Shown here: positions 41,155 to 50,925 of the stretch, in pieces
How the letters are laid out: each line of letters begins with the position of its first letter
Position numbering within the stretch: position 1 is the stretch's first letter
NCBI GenBank assembly: GCA_964391595.1
Contig: CAYMMM010000003.1
Coordinates: 1-56,796 of the forward strand
DNA length: 56,796 nucleotides
DNA from: JADZGC01 sp964391595
GTDB lineage: Bacteria; Patescibacteriota; Saccharimonadia; CAILAD01; GCA-016700035
Reading direction: 5' to 3'
The notes under the pieces: generated by a model
Told to the model about the DNA's origin: nothing
Database searches by the model: none
The model's input: only the letters and a program-made list of their open reading frames with translations
Position numbers and translations under genes: made by a program

Positions 41155-44100
41155 ATGAAACGTATCGCAAAAAAAATCGAGAACTTGGGGCGCCTATCGC
41201 GGCTCTTAGTCGCAGTGCTAATATCATTGCCGTTATCGATATTCCCTTCTACTGCACAGCACACAAAGGCATTTAGTGGTACTGGTCTAGGTACAGCAGA
41301 GAGCCCATATCTTATTACTGATTGTGATGAGCTTCAGTCTATCGATATTGATGGCCAAAATTATGAAACAGAAGGCAAGACTTACAAGCTTGCTAGCGAC
41401 ATTGACTGTACAGCAACAAGTACGTGGAATAGCGGCCAAGGCTTTGACCCAATAAACGACTTTGGCGGCATCTTCGATGGTGATGGACACACAATTAATG
41501 GACTTACCATTAATCGACCATCGACTGATAATGTTGGTCTTTTTTCATACGCGGCCTACGAAGCACTTATTACAAGGGTGAGTTTGACGAACGTAAATAT
41601 AACTGGTGATAGCTATGTTGGCGGAATCGCCGGTGAAATAAATGGAACGCTTTTAGACGTTCATGTATCTGGCAGCGTAAGCGGTAGTAATGATGAATAT
41701 TATCAAGGAGTTGGCGGAATCGCCGGACGCAAAGGTAATACTGGATCTATTCTTGATCGAGTCAGCTTTGAAGGCACTGTCACTAATGCGGGTACTTCAA
41801 CCGGGGGTATCGTTGGGTATGCCGGCAATATTGGGGCACTTACAAATAGTTTTGTTAATGCATCAGTAAATGGTCAAACGCACACCGGAGGGCTCATTGG
41901 CTATATGGGATCGTGTTGTAATGTAGTGAGTAATACGTATGCTATTGGAGATGTGACCGGCACCACAAACGTCGGTGGATTAATTGGTCGCTATCAAGAA
42001 GTTTCCTCTGATGACAATAGGGTTGAAAACAGTTTTGCTGCAATTGCAGTGAGCGGTAGTTCGAACGTCGGTGCGGTTGTGGGTAGTATCAATAACATTG
42101 GCTCAACTCCGCTAACGAATCTGGCGTTTGATCAGGACATTGCGGGAGTGAGTGATTGTATTGGAGCCTCGGACTCGGGGGTCGTAAGCTGTACTGCTCG
42201 TAATACAGATGGGTTGAGCCCTGAATACCTACAAGACAGTGCAAACGAACCGCTTGCGAGCTGGGATTTTACCGACGTCTGGAATGAGGAGGTAGGAGAT
42301 TACCCAAGTTTAAGCCCTGTCACCGATCTGAGCGTTCCGGGTGCAGTTACTGGCATATCGGTTGACTACCCCAACTTGCCAAATGAAGCGGAGTTTAGTT
42401 TTACTGGGCCAGTAGATAGTGGATCATTCCCTGTGAGTTACTACGAAACAGAGGTTCGTTTAGCAGATTCGGACTGGAACAGTGTGGATGGGGGCAGTAC
42501 AAGCGACGCTTCTCCAATGAGTGTTAATAATTTATCACTTGGGACAGATTACGTTGTTCGCATCCGAGCAGTCAGCATATACGGGGCAGGAGACTGGACG
42601 GAGTATAACTTTAGTACTAGTCCTGCGGTTAATAGAGATATCAGCACATGTGAGCAGCTGCATGATATCGATGAGGATGCTTCGTTCTTAGATAACATAA
42701 CACTTACAGATGATATTGATTGCTCTGATATTGATAATTTCTCACCACTCAGTTTTGAAGACAGTTCGTATGCAGGTATTTTTGATGGCCAAGGTCACAC
42801 TATTTCGAACATAACAATGGAAGGCGATGACACCGGAGACTGGGGCCTGTTCAGCCATTTGGGTACTGGGGTTGTACGTGATCTTACAATTGAAGATGGT
42901 TCTATAGATGTTACTAATGATGCCTATGACTGTGGTGCTCTGGCTGGTGAGGCATATGGTACGACAATTACTGATGTCCATGTTCGTAATTATGATATAT
43001 CTTGCCGGTCTGTTGTCGGGGGGATAGTCGGTAATTACGACTCAGAGGACGGCGTAAATATTGAATTGACTAATCTCAGTGTTACTGGTGGATCAATGAC
43101 AGTAAGTGACAATAGAGCAGGTGGTCTATTTGGTGATGTGGATGTTAATGATGCATCAACCCTACTAGTTGAAAAAATATATTCTGATACAGCAGTAAAT
43201 TCTGAAGGGTCGGCAGGTGGTCTATTTGGTGAAGTTGACGTCGAAAATGACGAAGACGATGGCGATCCAGACGCTGTTATTACACTGAGAGATGCCTATT
43301 CTAAATCTATAGTAACGTCAACTGGCGATGATGTCGGTGGCTTGATTGGATACGCTGAAGTATATAACGATGGCTATGAGACTGTTTCCAAGATCGTCAT
43401 AGAAAACACCTATAGTTCGGGGTCAATCAGCGGATATTCAAATGTTGGTGGTTTAATTGGGGAATTGTATGATCTGGAATACGAGGGCGAAGAAGTCGAG
43501 ATCACTCATTCTTTTGTAACGAGCAGTATTAGTGACGAGGATTCCTCAAATGCTCATGCGGTGATCGGTTCTGAAATTGATATTGACGAGGGCCAATTGA
43601 CACTAGATGGTGTGTACTTTGATCAAACTGCCACCGGTAAAGACCAGGCACTCTTTGAAGATGATTACGCTGGATCATCTGCCATTAATACCGATGGCTC
43701 TGAGGGTGATTACTTCAAGAATAATGTCGAGAACCCTCCGCTAGACACATGGGATTTTGACGATATATGGCTAGTAAATGTAGATGACTATCCGACATTC
43801 ATTGGGCAACCATCTGAAGATATCAATATAGACATGAGTTCGGCAGAAGACGGATCACTGATCAATTTTACTGCGCAAGGATGTGATTCTCTTGGAGAAT
43901 GGCAGACTAGTAAAGAGTCCCAACTGGCCAAGCAAGATATCGGCTTTGATTACCCTGAGGGGCTGGTGAAGTTCGAATTGCTTAGCTGTGAAAGTGGCGG
44001 AGATGCTACTATTCAATTTACTGTTGTAACTAATCTAAAAGCAGGCGAAATTAGCGTTCGTAAATACAGCGAAACTCTTACTACCTTTACGACACTGACT

Positions 44101-44286
44101 GATGAGAATAGCAATGTGTCAATTGAAGAAGTGACAATTGATGATCAAGCTGCACTGCGTGTGACATATGTACTTACCGATGGCGGCTTACTCGATCAAG
44201 ACGGCTTAGTGAACGGCGAGATCGTTGACCCAGTAGGTGTGGCACAAGTAGCCCTGACTGCTCCAAATACAGGATCTGGCCATTAA
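41155..44286 (+). CDS. GLUG-repeat surface protein with choice-of-anchor-U-like end
   Basis: 1,043 residues from the ATG at 41155 (an ATG at 41113 would add 14). Signal peptide (about 15-34), a block of GLUG repeats with VGGIAG/VGGLIG cores, a fibronectin-III-like domain (about 395-490), and a second GLUG block. The C-terminal domain of about 90 residues has ISVRKYSE and VLTDGGLLDQDGLVNGEIVDP, the pattern of the choice-of-anchor U domain that usually precedes a cell-wall or membrane anchor. The protein then ends APNTGSGH: a sortase-like P-N-T-G with no hydrophobic helix after it. The next gene begins one base after the stop. Confidence 0.85.
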   Translation: MKRIAKKIENLGRLSRLLVAVLISLPLSIFPSTAQHTKAFSGTGLGTAESPYLITDCDELQSIDIDGQNYETEGKTYKLASDIDCTATSTWNSGQGFDPINDFGGIFDGDGHTINGLTINRPSTDNVGLFSYAAYEALITRVSLTNVNITGDSYVGGIAGEINGTLLDVHVSGSVSGSNDEYYQGVGGIAGRKGNTGSILDRVSFEGTVTNAGTSTGGIVGYAGNIGALTNSFVNASVNGQTHTGGLIGYMGSCCNVVSNTYAIGDVTGTTNVGGLIGRYQEVSSDDNRVENSFAAIAVSGSSNVGAVVGSINNIGSTPLTNLAFDQDIAGVSDCIGASDSGVVSCTARNTDGLSPEYLQDSANEPLASWDFTDVWNEEVGDYPSLSPVTDLSVPGAVTGISVDYPNLPNEAEFSFTGPVDSGSFPVSYYETEVRLADSDWNSVDGGSTSDASPMSVNNLSLGTDYVVRIRAVSIYGAGDWTEYNFSTSPAVNRDISTCEQLHDIDEDASFLDNITLTDDIDCSDIDNFSPLSFEDSSYAGIFDGQGHTISNITMEGDDTGDWGLFSHLGTGVVRDLTIEDGSIDVTNDAYDCGALAGEAYGTTITDVHVRNYDISCRSVVGGIVGNYDSEDGVNIELTNLSVTGGSMTVSDNRAGGLFGDVDVNDASTLLVEKIYSDTAVNSEGSAGGLFGEVDVENDEDDGDPDAVITLRDAYSKSIVTSTGDDVGGLIGYAEVYNDGYETVSKIVIENTYSSGSISGYSNVGGLIGELYDLEYEGEEVEITHSFVTSSISDEDSSNAHAVIGSEIDIDEGQLTLDGVYFDQTATGKDQALFEDDYAGSSAINTDGSEGDYFKNNVENPPLDTWDFDDIWLVNVDDYPTFIGQPSEDINIDMSSAEDGSLINFTAQGCDSLGEWQTSKESQLAKQDIGFDYPEGLVKFELLSCESGGDATIQFTVVTNLKAGEISVRKYSETLTTFTTLTDENSNVSIEEVTIDDQAALRVTYVLTDGGLLDQDGLVNGEIVDPVGVAQVALTAPNTGSGH

Positions 44287-46575
44287 ATGAGATTAGTCCG
44301 TAGGATTTTGAGCTTAACCCTAGTAGGCCTGTTGGCTACTAATTTAACGTATACCCCTATAGCGTTTGCTGTTGAGCCAGATACTACGATCGCTAGCTCA
44401 CCGGGATTAAAAACTACCGATACGACAGCGACCTTTGAATTCAGCGCCGACCAAGAGGAACCAATTACTTTTCAATGTAGAATTGATGGGGGTTCGTTAA
44501 GTTCATGTAGTAGCCCTTTTCAGACACCGACTTTAGATATCGGTGCACATGTTTTTGAAGTTCAGGCTACTAACGGTGACACTGAGACCGATGCCTCACC
44601 GGCGACATATGCTTGGGAAATTGTATCTCCAGAAATTACATCATGTGAAGAGCTGATCAATATCGATGATGTGCTTGATGGTGACTTTGAGCTCATGTCA
44701 GACCTTAACTGTGTTCCAGAAGGCAATGATGCGATGATTGGCGATAATCAAAATCCTTTCACGGGGAGCTTCGACGGTAATGATCATACAGTTACCATTG
44801 ACCTTGATCTTTCGGACAATGGTATCGGCTTGTTTTCTCAGGTCACCGATGGTGGAACAGTCAATAATCTGACGGTTGCTGGCTCAATTGGTGGCACCAA
44901 TGAAGTTGGTGGCATTGCCGGGGGAGCTACTGATGCGAGTTTTGATGATATCCATAACGAAGCCACAATAACTGGCGAAAATTCTGTCGGTGGACTCATA
45001 GGGTACATTCATGACGGTACGTCGATAATGAATTCCTCATCAAGCGGGAGCGTGACTGGCGTCAACTATGTTGGAGGCCTCGTCGGTAGATTGCATACAT
45101 CTTCGATAGCATCATCAAGTTCCACTGGTGAAGTGAACGGAGTTGATAATGTCGGCGGCGCCGTAGGGTTAATGACCGAAACTTCCGAAGTCGTCAACTC
45201 ATCAGCATCTGGTTTGGTGCAAGGAGCTAGTGCCGTCGGAGGGTTCGTTGGTGGATCGTACTGTTCAAGTTCGCACTATAGAAGCTCTGCAACGGGCAAT
45301 GTGATTGCGTCGGGCTCCGCGGTGGGTGGCTACGTCGGTGACGACGGCTGTGAGGGCCCGGGCAGTACCTATCAGGAATCCTTTGCAACTGGCAATGTAA
45401 CTGGTGGATCGCTTGTGGGTGGCTTTATTGGACAAGCTTTTGTCTCGACGCTTGATAAAACATATGCCCTTGGTGACGTAACCTCGACTGGGGGTGGCTA
45501 TGTTGGGGGACTCATCGGTTATTCAAACGGATTTGATGGGGCAGAAACTCAAGTAAATGAGTCATTTGCGCGTGGAGATGTTGTTGCAAATGGTACGAGC
45601 GTCGGTGGTTTGGTGGGCGGCACAAGTGGAGACGGTAATGTCTTTACAGACGTATTTGCTCGCGGGTCAGTAACAGGCAGTGGAATCGTAGGCGGGTTAT
45701 TGGGATATTCCACGGCTGGAACGACTACCACGAATGCGTATGCAACGGGGCTAATTACAAGTGGTGACGGAAATGTCGGTGGGCTGCTTGGAGCTGGAGA
45801 AGGTGGCACAGTTTTTAACTCGTCATTTTGGGACGAAGATGCAACGCAGATGTCACTTGGTGGGAATGGTACGCCGAAGACGACCGATGAAATGACTAAT
45901 GTCGATACTTATACACTCGAAACTACAGTCGGCCTTGCACAAGCATGGGATTTCGTCGATGACCCAAATGACGATGAAGGTACAGATGATATTTGGTTTA
46001 TTGACCAAGGCAATAACGATGGATATCCGTGCCTCACTTGGCTCAACAACAGCTGCGACTTTGCATCAGAACAAGACCCAGACGTATACGAAGATCTCAA
46101 TGGCGACTCAATCCCAGACAGTGAGCAGCCGAATGTCGGGGGTTATTACAAGGGTAGTACGGGTAAGTTTGTTGCCATGGACATGGGCGCTAATTGCGAA
46201 CTCACCGGCGATGACATGACTGAAGAATCTAATTTCCCTGTTGCTGACCCAGCATATGAATACGATAATGGCCTCTTTGAGTTCACTGCAGACTGCACAG
46301 TAGAGACCACAACTATTAAGCTGTACTACTACGATGTTGACATCACCGACTTAGTGGCTCGCAAATACAGTACAAAGACTAATGCTTACTTCACCTTAGA
46401 TGATGCTATCATCACCCAGCAGACCATTAACGGGCATAGTGTTGCCGTAGTGACTTATCAGCTCACCGATAACTCCGAACGAGATATGGATGAAGAGCCA
46501 GGCTCCATTGAGGACCCTGCTGGACTGGCGAGGTCGATCTTGAATGCTCCGAATGCCGGTATCGGTGGCATATAG
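44287..46575 (+). CDS. GLUG-repeat surface protein, short, with choice-of-anchor-U-like end
   Basis: 762 residues. Signal peptide (about 7-29, ending AFAVEP), an Ig-like domain (about 30-110, FECRIDGG-type motif, here FQCRIDGGSLSSC), GLUG repeats (about 165-520 with VGGLIG/VGGFIG cores), and a C-terminal domain with DITDLVARKYSTK and LTDNSERDMDEEPG. The end is NAPNAGIGGI, the same position as the APNTGSGH of the gene before it but with Ala for Thr. No membrane tail. It starts directly at the stop of the preceding gene, so the two are translationally coupled and probably form one unit with the sortase. Confidence 0.85.
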   Translation: MRLVRRILSLTLVGLLATNLTYTPIAFAVEPDTTIASSPGLKTTDTTATFEFSADQEEPITFQCRIDGGSLSSCSSPFQTPTLDIGAHVFEVQATNGDTETDASPATYAWEIVSPEITSCEELINIDDVLDGDFELMSDLNCVPEGNDAMIGDNQNPFTGSFDGNDHTVTIDLDLSDNGIGLFSQVTDGGTVNNLTVAGSIGGTNEVGGIAGGATDASFDDIHNEATITGENSVGGLIGYIHDGTSIMNSSSSGSVTGVNYVGGLVGRLHTSSIASSSSTGEVNGVDNVGGAVGLMTETSEVVNSSASGLVQGASAVGGFVGGSYCSSSHYRSSATGNVIASGSAVGGYVGDDGCEGPGSTYQESFATGNVTGGSLVGGFIGQAFVSTLDKTYALGDVTSTGGGYVGGLIGYSNGFDGAETQVNESFARGDVVANGTSVGGLVGGTSGDGNVFTDVFARGSVTGSGIVGGLLGYSTAGTTTTNAYATGLITSGDGNVGGLLGAGEGGTVFNSSFWDEDATQMSLGGNGTPKTTDEMTNVDTYTLETTVGLAQAWDFVDDPNDDEGTDDIWFIDQGNNDGYPCLTWLNNSCDFASEQDPDVYEDLNGDSIPDSEQPNVGGYYKGSTGKFVAMDMGANCELTGDDMTEESNFPVADPAYEYDNGLFEFTADCTVETTTIKLYYYDVDITDLVARKYSTKTNAYFTLDDAIITQQTINGHSVAVVTYQLTDNSERDMDEEPGSIEDPAGLARSILNAPNAGIGGI

Positions 46576-46608
46576 CCAAGCTCGCAAGACTATAATAAAG
46601 TTAAGACT

Positions 46609-47238
46609 ATGAAGAGTCGTACGCTTCGCTTCGTTGCCATTGCACTAGGCATAGCCATACTAGTGGGTGGGCTGACGTGGCTCTTGAAGCGTCAGGTAGA
46701 AAAGCCCCAGGTTAATACTCAAATTGTCGTGTCCGATGATGACCCGAGTAGTAATAAACCCGAAGATGAAGGGTATGTGTGGAGGGGTGCTCCAGATGAG
46801 CCTAAACAAATAGAGATAAGCTCTATCGGAGTTAAAGCTTATATCCAGAAAGTTGACGTTACGAGCAAGCAACAGGTCGCAGCGCCAAACAATATATATT
46901 TAGCCGGATGGTTTGTACGTTACCCAAAGCCAGGCGAACAGGGACTGAGTATCATCGATGGACATATAGTCGATAAGTCTGATCAAGGGGTATTTACACG
47001 GCTGGGCGAAATGCAGCCTGCTGATGAATTCTCGGTTGTATTCGGCGATAATTCCAGAAAGACCTTTTCGGTTATTGAGACACGAGTGGTGGATACAGAT
47101 AAGGCGGAGTCAGTATTATTCTCTCAAAATCCATTGGTGCGCAATCAGCTTAACCTCATTACTTGCGGAGGTACTTATGACGAGTCTTCAAGGGTTTTTA
47201 ACAAGCGCGTCATTGTGATCTCGGAGCTTATCCAGTAG
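46609..47238 (+). CDS. sortase family transpeptidase (class E/F-like)
   Basis: 209 residues: N-terminal membrane helix (about 8-26) and an exported sortase barrel. The catalytic His is in IIDGHIVD (family GH), the catalytic Cys in LNLITCGGTYDES, and an Arg a few residues on in FNKRVIVISEL. The spacing and the LITCGG motif resemble class E/F sortases. It should cut P-x-T-G-type sorting signals and attach proteins to the wall or other surface proteins. Encoded right after two GLUG proteins ending in APNTG/APNAG, its probable clients; the LAxTG protein at 23113 may be another. TATAAT (46591-46596) 12 bases before the ATG suggests its own leaderless promoter. Confidence 0.85.
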   Translation: MKSRTLRFVAIALGIAILVGGLTWLLKRQVEKPQVNTQIVVSDDDPSSNKPEDEGYVWRGAPDEPKQIEISSIGVKAYIQKVDVTSKQQVAAPNNIYLAGWFVRYPKPGEQGLSIIDGHIVDKSDQGVFTRLGEMQPADEFSVVFGDNSRKTFSVIETRVVDTDKAESVLFSQNPLVRNQLNLITCGGTYDESSRVFNKRVIVISELIQ

Positions 47239-47327
47239 GAGGCGTTATTGAGGGGGATTGTGTAAAGCGCTTGAGATAAGGCAGTCTTTACGGTACGCTA
47301 GATCAAGAAATGAGGAGTGAGTGAAGT

Positions 47328-47867
47328 ATGGATGGTCTAGAAAAGCGTTCTTCTGGCGGCTACGATCGAGCCCACAATAGCCAGGCAAAAAAATCTTCAG
47401 CTGTTCGTAAGCTAGTAAGCAAGATCGGCTCAGGCGCTGGTAGTTTGATTCGTTGGATTGCCGGCTCTAGGCTAGCACAGGTTATGCTTATAGTTCTTTT
47501 GCTTATTGGCGGTGGCTTTGGACTTTATAAGATTGGGTATTCACGCGGTGAGCAAGCACAGAAAGCACTGGATGAAAAGAGCCGCCCAAAGATCCCTAGC
47601 CGTCAGTCAAATAGTAGCAGCTCGCCCCGGCCAAGTAGCGCTATTACATCTTATGTTGGTGAGATCACAGAAATTTCAGCAGCTGGCTTGACTGTAAAAA
47701 CTACCGATAACGCGACACACAAAGTTAGCTTCGGGCAAAGCTTAGTTGTAACTGATGTAAAAGGCGCAAAGTCTGACGCGAAAAACCTGAAGAAGGGTCA
47801 GAAGATTGCTGTTTCAGGCACTGACAAGGATGGCGAACTCTCTGCTACACGCATTCGAATACGTTAG
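47328..47867 (+). CDS. membrane-anchored protein with small OB/DUF5666-like domain
   Basis: 179 residues: basic Ser/Gly-rich cytoplasmic N-terminus (about 1-48), membrane helix (about 50-68, LAQVMLIVLLLIGGGFGLY), Ser/Pro linker, and an exported 70-residue beta-rich domain (YVGEITEISAAGLTVKTTDN ... GQKIAVSGTDKDGELSATRI) like the DUF5666/OB-type folds. It has a ribosome site (GAGGAGTGAG). Function is unknown. It sits after the sortase but on a separate transcription start. Confidence 0.7.
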   Translation: MDGLEKRSSGGYDRAHNSQAKKSSAVRKLVSKIGSGAGSLIRWIAGSRLAQVMLIVLLLIGGGFGLYKIGYSRGEQAQKALDEKSRPKIPSRQSNSSSSPRPSSAITSYVGEITEISAAGLTVKTTDNATHKVSFGQSLVVTDVKGAKSDAKNLKKGQKIAVSGTDKDGELSATRIRIR

Positions 47868-47945
47868 GGATGATAGATTCGGTTGAGCGGCACAAAATCC
47901 AGAACGGGTGTATATTCGTACTCTGTTCGTATATAATGTATTGAT

Positions 47946-48539
47946 ATGCAGGGTGAGCTATTTTCGCGTCCTTTGGTGTTCGTAGATATCGAGACTACTG
48001 GTGGTAGCCCTCAGGCATGTCGTGTGCTTGAGCTAGCAGCGCTTCGAGTTGAGGCTGGCAGGGTAGTGGATTATCTTGATGTACTCTTAGATCCAGGAGC
48101 TGATGTGCCATGGTTTATCACCAATCTTACGGGGATTAAGACTGAGGACACTTGGGGCGCGCCCAGCTTTAGCCAGGTCGCGAAGAGATTCTTGAGTTTA
48201 TTCTCTGAAGGCGCCGTCTTCATCGCGCATAATGTCTCATTTGACTATGGGTTTTTGCAGGCTGAATACAACTTGCTGGGTGAGCGGCTCCACGTTCCCA
48301 AGGCGTGCACCGTACAACTGTCCCGGACTTTTTATCCTGAGCAGCGCCATCATCGTCTCGACGCAGTTATTGAACGTCATGGCATAGTGGTCGAGGATCG
48401 CCATCGTGCGCTCGGGGATGCTCAGGCTCTGGTGGATTTTTATGGAATACTATGCTGCGAGTTTGGTGAGAACGCGGTGGCTACGGCAATCATGCAACAA
48501 GCCTTAAGAAGGCCGACTTCCAAGCGATCTCTCAGATGA
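47946..48539 (+). CDS. DEDDh 3'-5' exonuclease, DnaQ/PolC-epsilon-like
   Basis: 197 residues. ExoI motif VDIETTGG (two acidic ligands), ExoII in IAHNVSFDYGF (Asp) and ExoIII HRALGDAQAL (His and Asp). This is the domain used for proofreading in DNA polymerase III epsilon or as a stand-alone exonuclease. No polymerase-binding tail is evident. TATAAT (47932-47937) lies 8 bases before the ATG, a leaderless start. It could provide proofreading in trans or DNA repair. Confidence 0.88.
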   Translation: MQGELFSRPLVFVDIETTGGSPQACRVLELAALRVEAGRVVDYLDVLLDPGADVPWFITNLTGIKTEDTWGAPSFSQVAKRFLSLFSEGAVFIAHNVSFDYGFLQAEYNLLGERLHVPKACTVQLSRTFYPEQRHHRLDAVIERHGIVVEDRHRALGDAQALVDFYGILCCEFGENAVATAIMQQALRRPTSKRSLR

Positions 48540-48578
48540 TAGCGAGTATGATGCACTCATGAAAGGAGAAATAATCAT

Positions 48579-49118
48579 TTGAATAAGAAGAAAGTGCTGG
48601 CCGTTGGGTTAGCTTCACTCGGCATAGCAGGTGTACTCGGGAGTGGTGCTGCTCTTGCAGAAACTGGTTCGGGGAGCACGCTTGCAGAAAAAATAGCTAC
48701 TCATTTTAACCTCAACAAAGATGAGGTGCAGAAGGTTCTCGACCAGGATCGCGCTGATCACCAAGCTGATCGTGAGAAGCAGTACGAAGAGCGCTTGCAG
48801 AAAGCCGTTGATGATAAGAAAATTACTTCCGAGCAGCGAGACAAAATTCTCGCGAAGCACAAAGAGCTCGAGTCGTACTTCGAGTCACAACGCGATGCTA
48901 TGAAAGACAAGACACCACAAGAGCGTCGGGATGCTATGAAGACCAAGATGGATGAGATCACGCAATGGGAAAAAGACAATAATATCCCCGCTGGATATCT
49001 GCATCCTGGTGGTCCAGGTATGGGTCATGGGTCTGGGCGTGGTAAGGGCATGATGCATGGTGGCTCGGACAGCAATGATCCGGCGCCGGATGTAAGCCCT
49101 AGCTCGCAAGTACAGTAG
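48579..49118 (+). CDS. secreted helical protein, His/Met/Gly-rich tail, TTG start
   Basis: 179 residues. Signal peptide (about 1-27, ending AALAETG), then a charged helical region (about 35-135) with Gln/Asp/Lys/Arg-rich coiled-coil character, and a Gly/His/Met-rich tail (GGPGMGHGSGRGKGMMHGG). The pattern of helical, charged, metal-residue-tailed small exported proteins recalls Spy/CpxP-type or DUF2680 proteins, but I do not assign a family. Start is TTG with AAAGGAG upstream. Next to it on the same strand is an OmpR-type two-component system, so envelope stress sensing is a possible context. Confidence 0.72.
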   Translation: MNKKKVLAVGLASLGIAGVLGSGAALAETGSGSTLAEKIATHFNLNKDEVQKVLDQDRADHQADREKQYEERLQKAVDDKKITSEQRDKILAKHKELESYFESQRDAMKDKTPQERRDAMKTKMDEITQWEKDNNIPAGYLHPGGPGMGHGSGRGKGMMHGGSDSNDPAPDVSPSSQVQ

Positions 49119-49220
49119 TTTGTATCACATCAAGGATAGTCTTACCGTAATAGTGCCAGCAGCAGCTGGTACTATTTATTATTTCAGTTTATTCTCAGCT
49201 AGGAGTATAATACTCTGATT

Positions 49221-49892
49221 ATGAAGATTCTCATCATTGAAGATGAATATAAGATTGCGAACGCGTTGAAGCGAGGGCTCGAGCAAGAGCGTTATTCTGC
49301 CGAAGCCGTCTACGATGGTGAGTCGGGCTTATCTGCTGCTGAAGCCGAAGACTATGATCTGATAGTACTCGATCGTATGCTTCCTGGGGTCGATGGTCTA
49401 GAGGTTTGTCGGCGCTTGCGTGACGCTGATAATAAGACGCCCATCCTCATGTTGACAGCAAAAGACCAGGTGCGTGATCGAGTGGCTGGTCTCGATGCCG
49501 GGGCGGATGATTATCTCGTCAAGCCATTTGCCTTCGAGGAGCTTTTGGCTCGCATTCGCGCGCTCTTGCGTCGCCCGAACCAAGCCCAGGACACGGTACT
49601 TAGGGTGGGCGATCTCACGCTCGATCCTGCTACCTTTTCTGTAGCGCGATCAGAGAAGCCTATCGAGCTGTCGGCAAAGGAGTTTGCACTGCTTGAGTAC
49701 CTCATGCGCAATGAGGGTCGTGTGGTCAACAAGGATACCATCATCTCGCATGTGTGGGAGTACGATGCTGACATCTTGCCAAATACTGTGGAGGTATACG
49801 TCGGGTATTTACGCAATAAAATCGATCGACCGTTTAAGAACGACCTCATCAAGACGAAACGAGGCTTTGGGTATGTACTCTCAGCTTCATAA
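49221..49892 (+). CDS. OmpR/PhoB-family response regulator
   Basis: 223 residues: a receiver domain (acidic IIEDE; Asp in LIVLDRMLPG; LTAKD; LVKPFAFEELLARI) and a winged-helix DNA-binding domain (ELSAKEFALLEYLMRN ... YVGYLRNKID). TATAAT (49206-49211) 9 bases before the ATG predicts a leaderless mRNA. Its last 20 bases overlap the start of the histidine kinase gene, so the pair is translationally coupled. Targets are not visible; the secreted protein just upstream is one candidate. Confidence 0.93.
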   Translation: MKILIIEDEYKIANALKRGLEQERYSAEAVYDGESGLSAAEAEDYDLIVLDRMLPGVDGLEVCRRLRDADNKTPILMLTAKDQVRDRVAGLDAGADDYLVKPFAFEELLARIRALLRRPNQAQDTVLRVGDLTLDPATFSVARSEKPIELSAKEFALLEYLMRNEGRVVNKDTIISHVWEYDADILPNTVEVYVGYLRNKIDRPFKNDLIKTKRGFGYVLSAS

Positions 49893-50907
49893 GAGACTGT
49901 TGCGTGTGCGAAAGCGCCTGATCGGCCTCCCGCCAGCTACAAAGCTGACAGCGGGCTATCTTGCGATTATCATGACATTGTCGATTGGCTTTAGTGTAGT
50001 GTTATTCCAAATATCTGCAAACCAACTGCATCGAGGTTTGCGGCGCCCAGCGATTGGTGTCGATGCTGAGCTGCCGCAGTTTTTTGACTTGTACGAACGT
50101 ACACGCTTGCAGCAGATTTTTTCGGCAGAGTCAGAACTCCGCTCTAATCTCGTATTGTTTAATATCTTCGTACTTTTGGCGGGTGGAGGGGCGAGTTACG
50201 TGCTGGCGAAACGAACGATTCGCCCGATCGAAGAAGCGCTTGAAGCCCAGAAGCGCTTCACTGCCGATGCTTCGCATGAATTGCGTACGCCTCTCACCGC
50301 TATGCAAACCGAGATCGAGGTGGCCTTGCGCGACCCCAAGCTGAAGCCTTCGGAAGCTCGAGCATTACTTCAAAGTAATCTTGATGAAGTTGTGCGTGTG
50401 CAGCTCCTTGTCGAGGGCCTACTGCGACTTGCCAGGAAAGGCGAACTCGATATTCGTAAGCGTGTGAAGATAGCCGACCCTATGATGGCTGCCATAAAAA
50501 GGGTGCGCCAAGCTGCGCAGCAAAATCATGTCAGTCTGAAGCTGGACGCTCCAGTTGCACGTGTGGCTATAGATCCTGGTGCTATTGAGGAAGTGCTTGT
50601 CATCTTGCTCGATAATGCCATCAAGTATGGTCCACAAAATTCCACCGTTTCTCTCAAGGCTCACCAGGAGCGAGATACGCTTGTCTTGGAAGTGCGTGAT
50701 CAGGGCGAAGGGATTGCTGATGAGGATATCCCGCATCTTTTCGAACGCTTTTATCGTGGTGATAAGAGCAGGACCAAGCAGTCGGTGGAAGGCTTTGGCT
50801 TAGGATTGTCGATCGCCAAGCAAATCATCGAAGCCCATAAAGGTTCAATTCGCGTCTCGTCTGGGCCTGATGGCTCAACTTTCTCAATAAACCTGCCCTT
50901 GGGCTAG
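49873..50907 (+). CDS. sensor histidine kinase, partner of the preceding regulator
   Basis: 344 residues from the ATG at 49873, which lies inside the regulator gene. Two membrane helices (about 26-46 and 93-113) flank a short (about 45-residue) exported sensor loop. A HAMP-like join leads to HisKA with DASHELRTPLTAM and to HATPase_c with LDNAIKYG, VRDQGEGI and GFGLGLSIAKQI. Standard EnvZ/PhoR-type layout with a small sensor. A longer in-frame ORF runs upstream into the regulator gene but lacks coding character there. Confidence 0.9.
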   Translation: MYSQLHKRLLRVRKRLIGLPPATKLTAGYLAIIMTLSIGFSVVLFQISANQLHRGLRRPAIGVDAELPQFFDLYERTRLQQIFSAESELRSNLVLFNIFVLLAGGGASYVLAKRTIRPIEEALEAQKRFTADASHELRTPLTAMQTEIEVALRDPKLKPSEARALLQSNLDEVVRVQLLVEGLLRLARKGELDIRKRVKIADPMMAAIKRVRQAAQQNHVSLKLDAPVARVAIDPGAIEEVLVILLDNAIKYGPQNSTVSLKAHQERDTLVLEVRDQGEGIADEDIPHLFERFYRGDKSRTKQSVEGFGLGLSIAKQIIEAHKGSIRVSSGPDGSTFSINLPLG

Positions 50908-50925
50908 CTCAGATCATGGTGCTTA

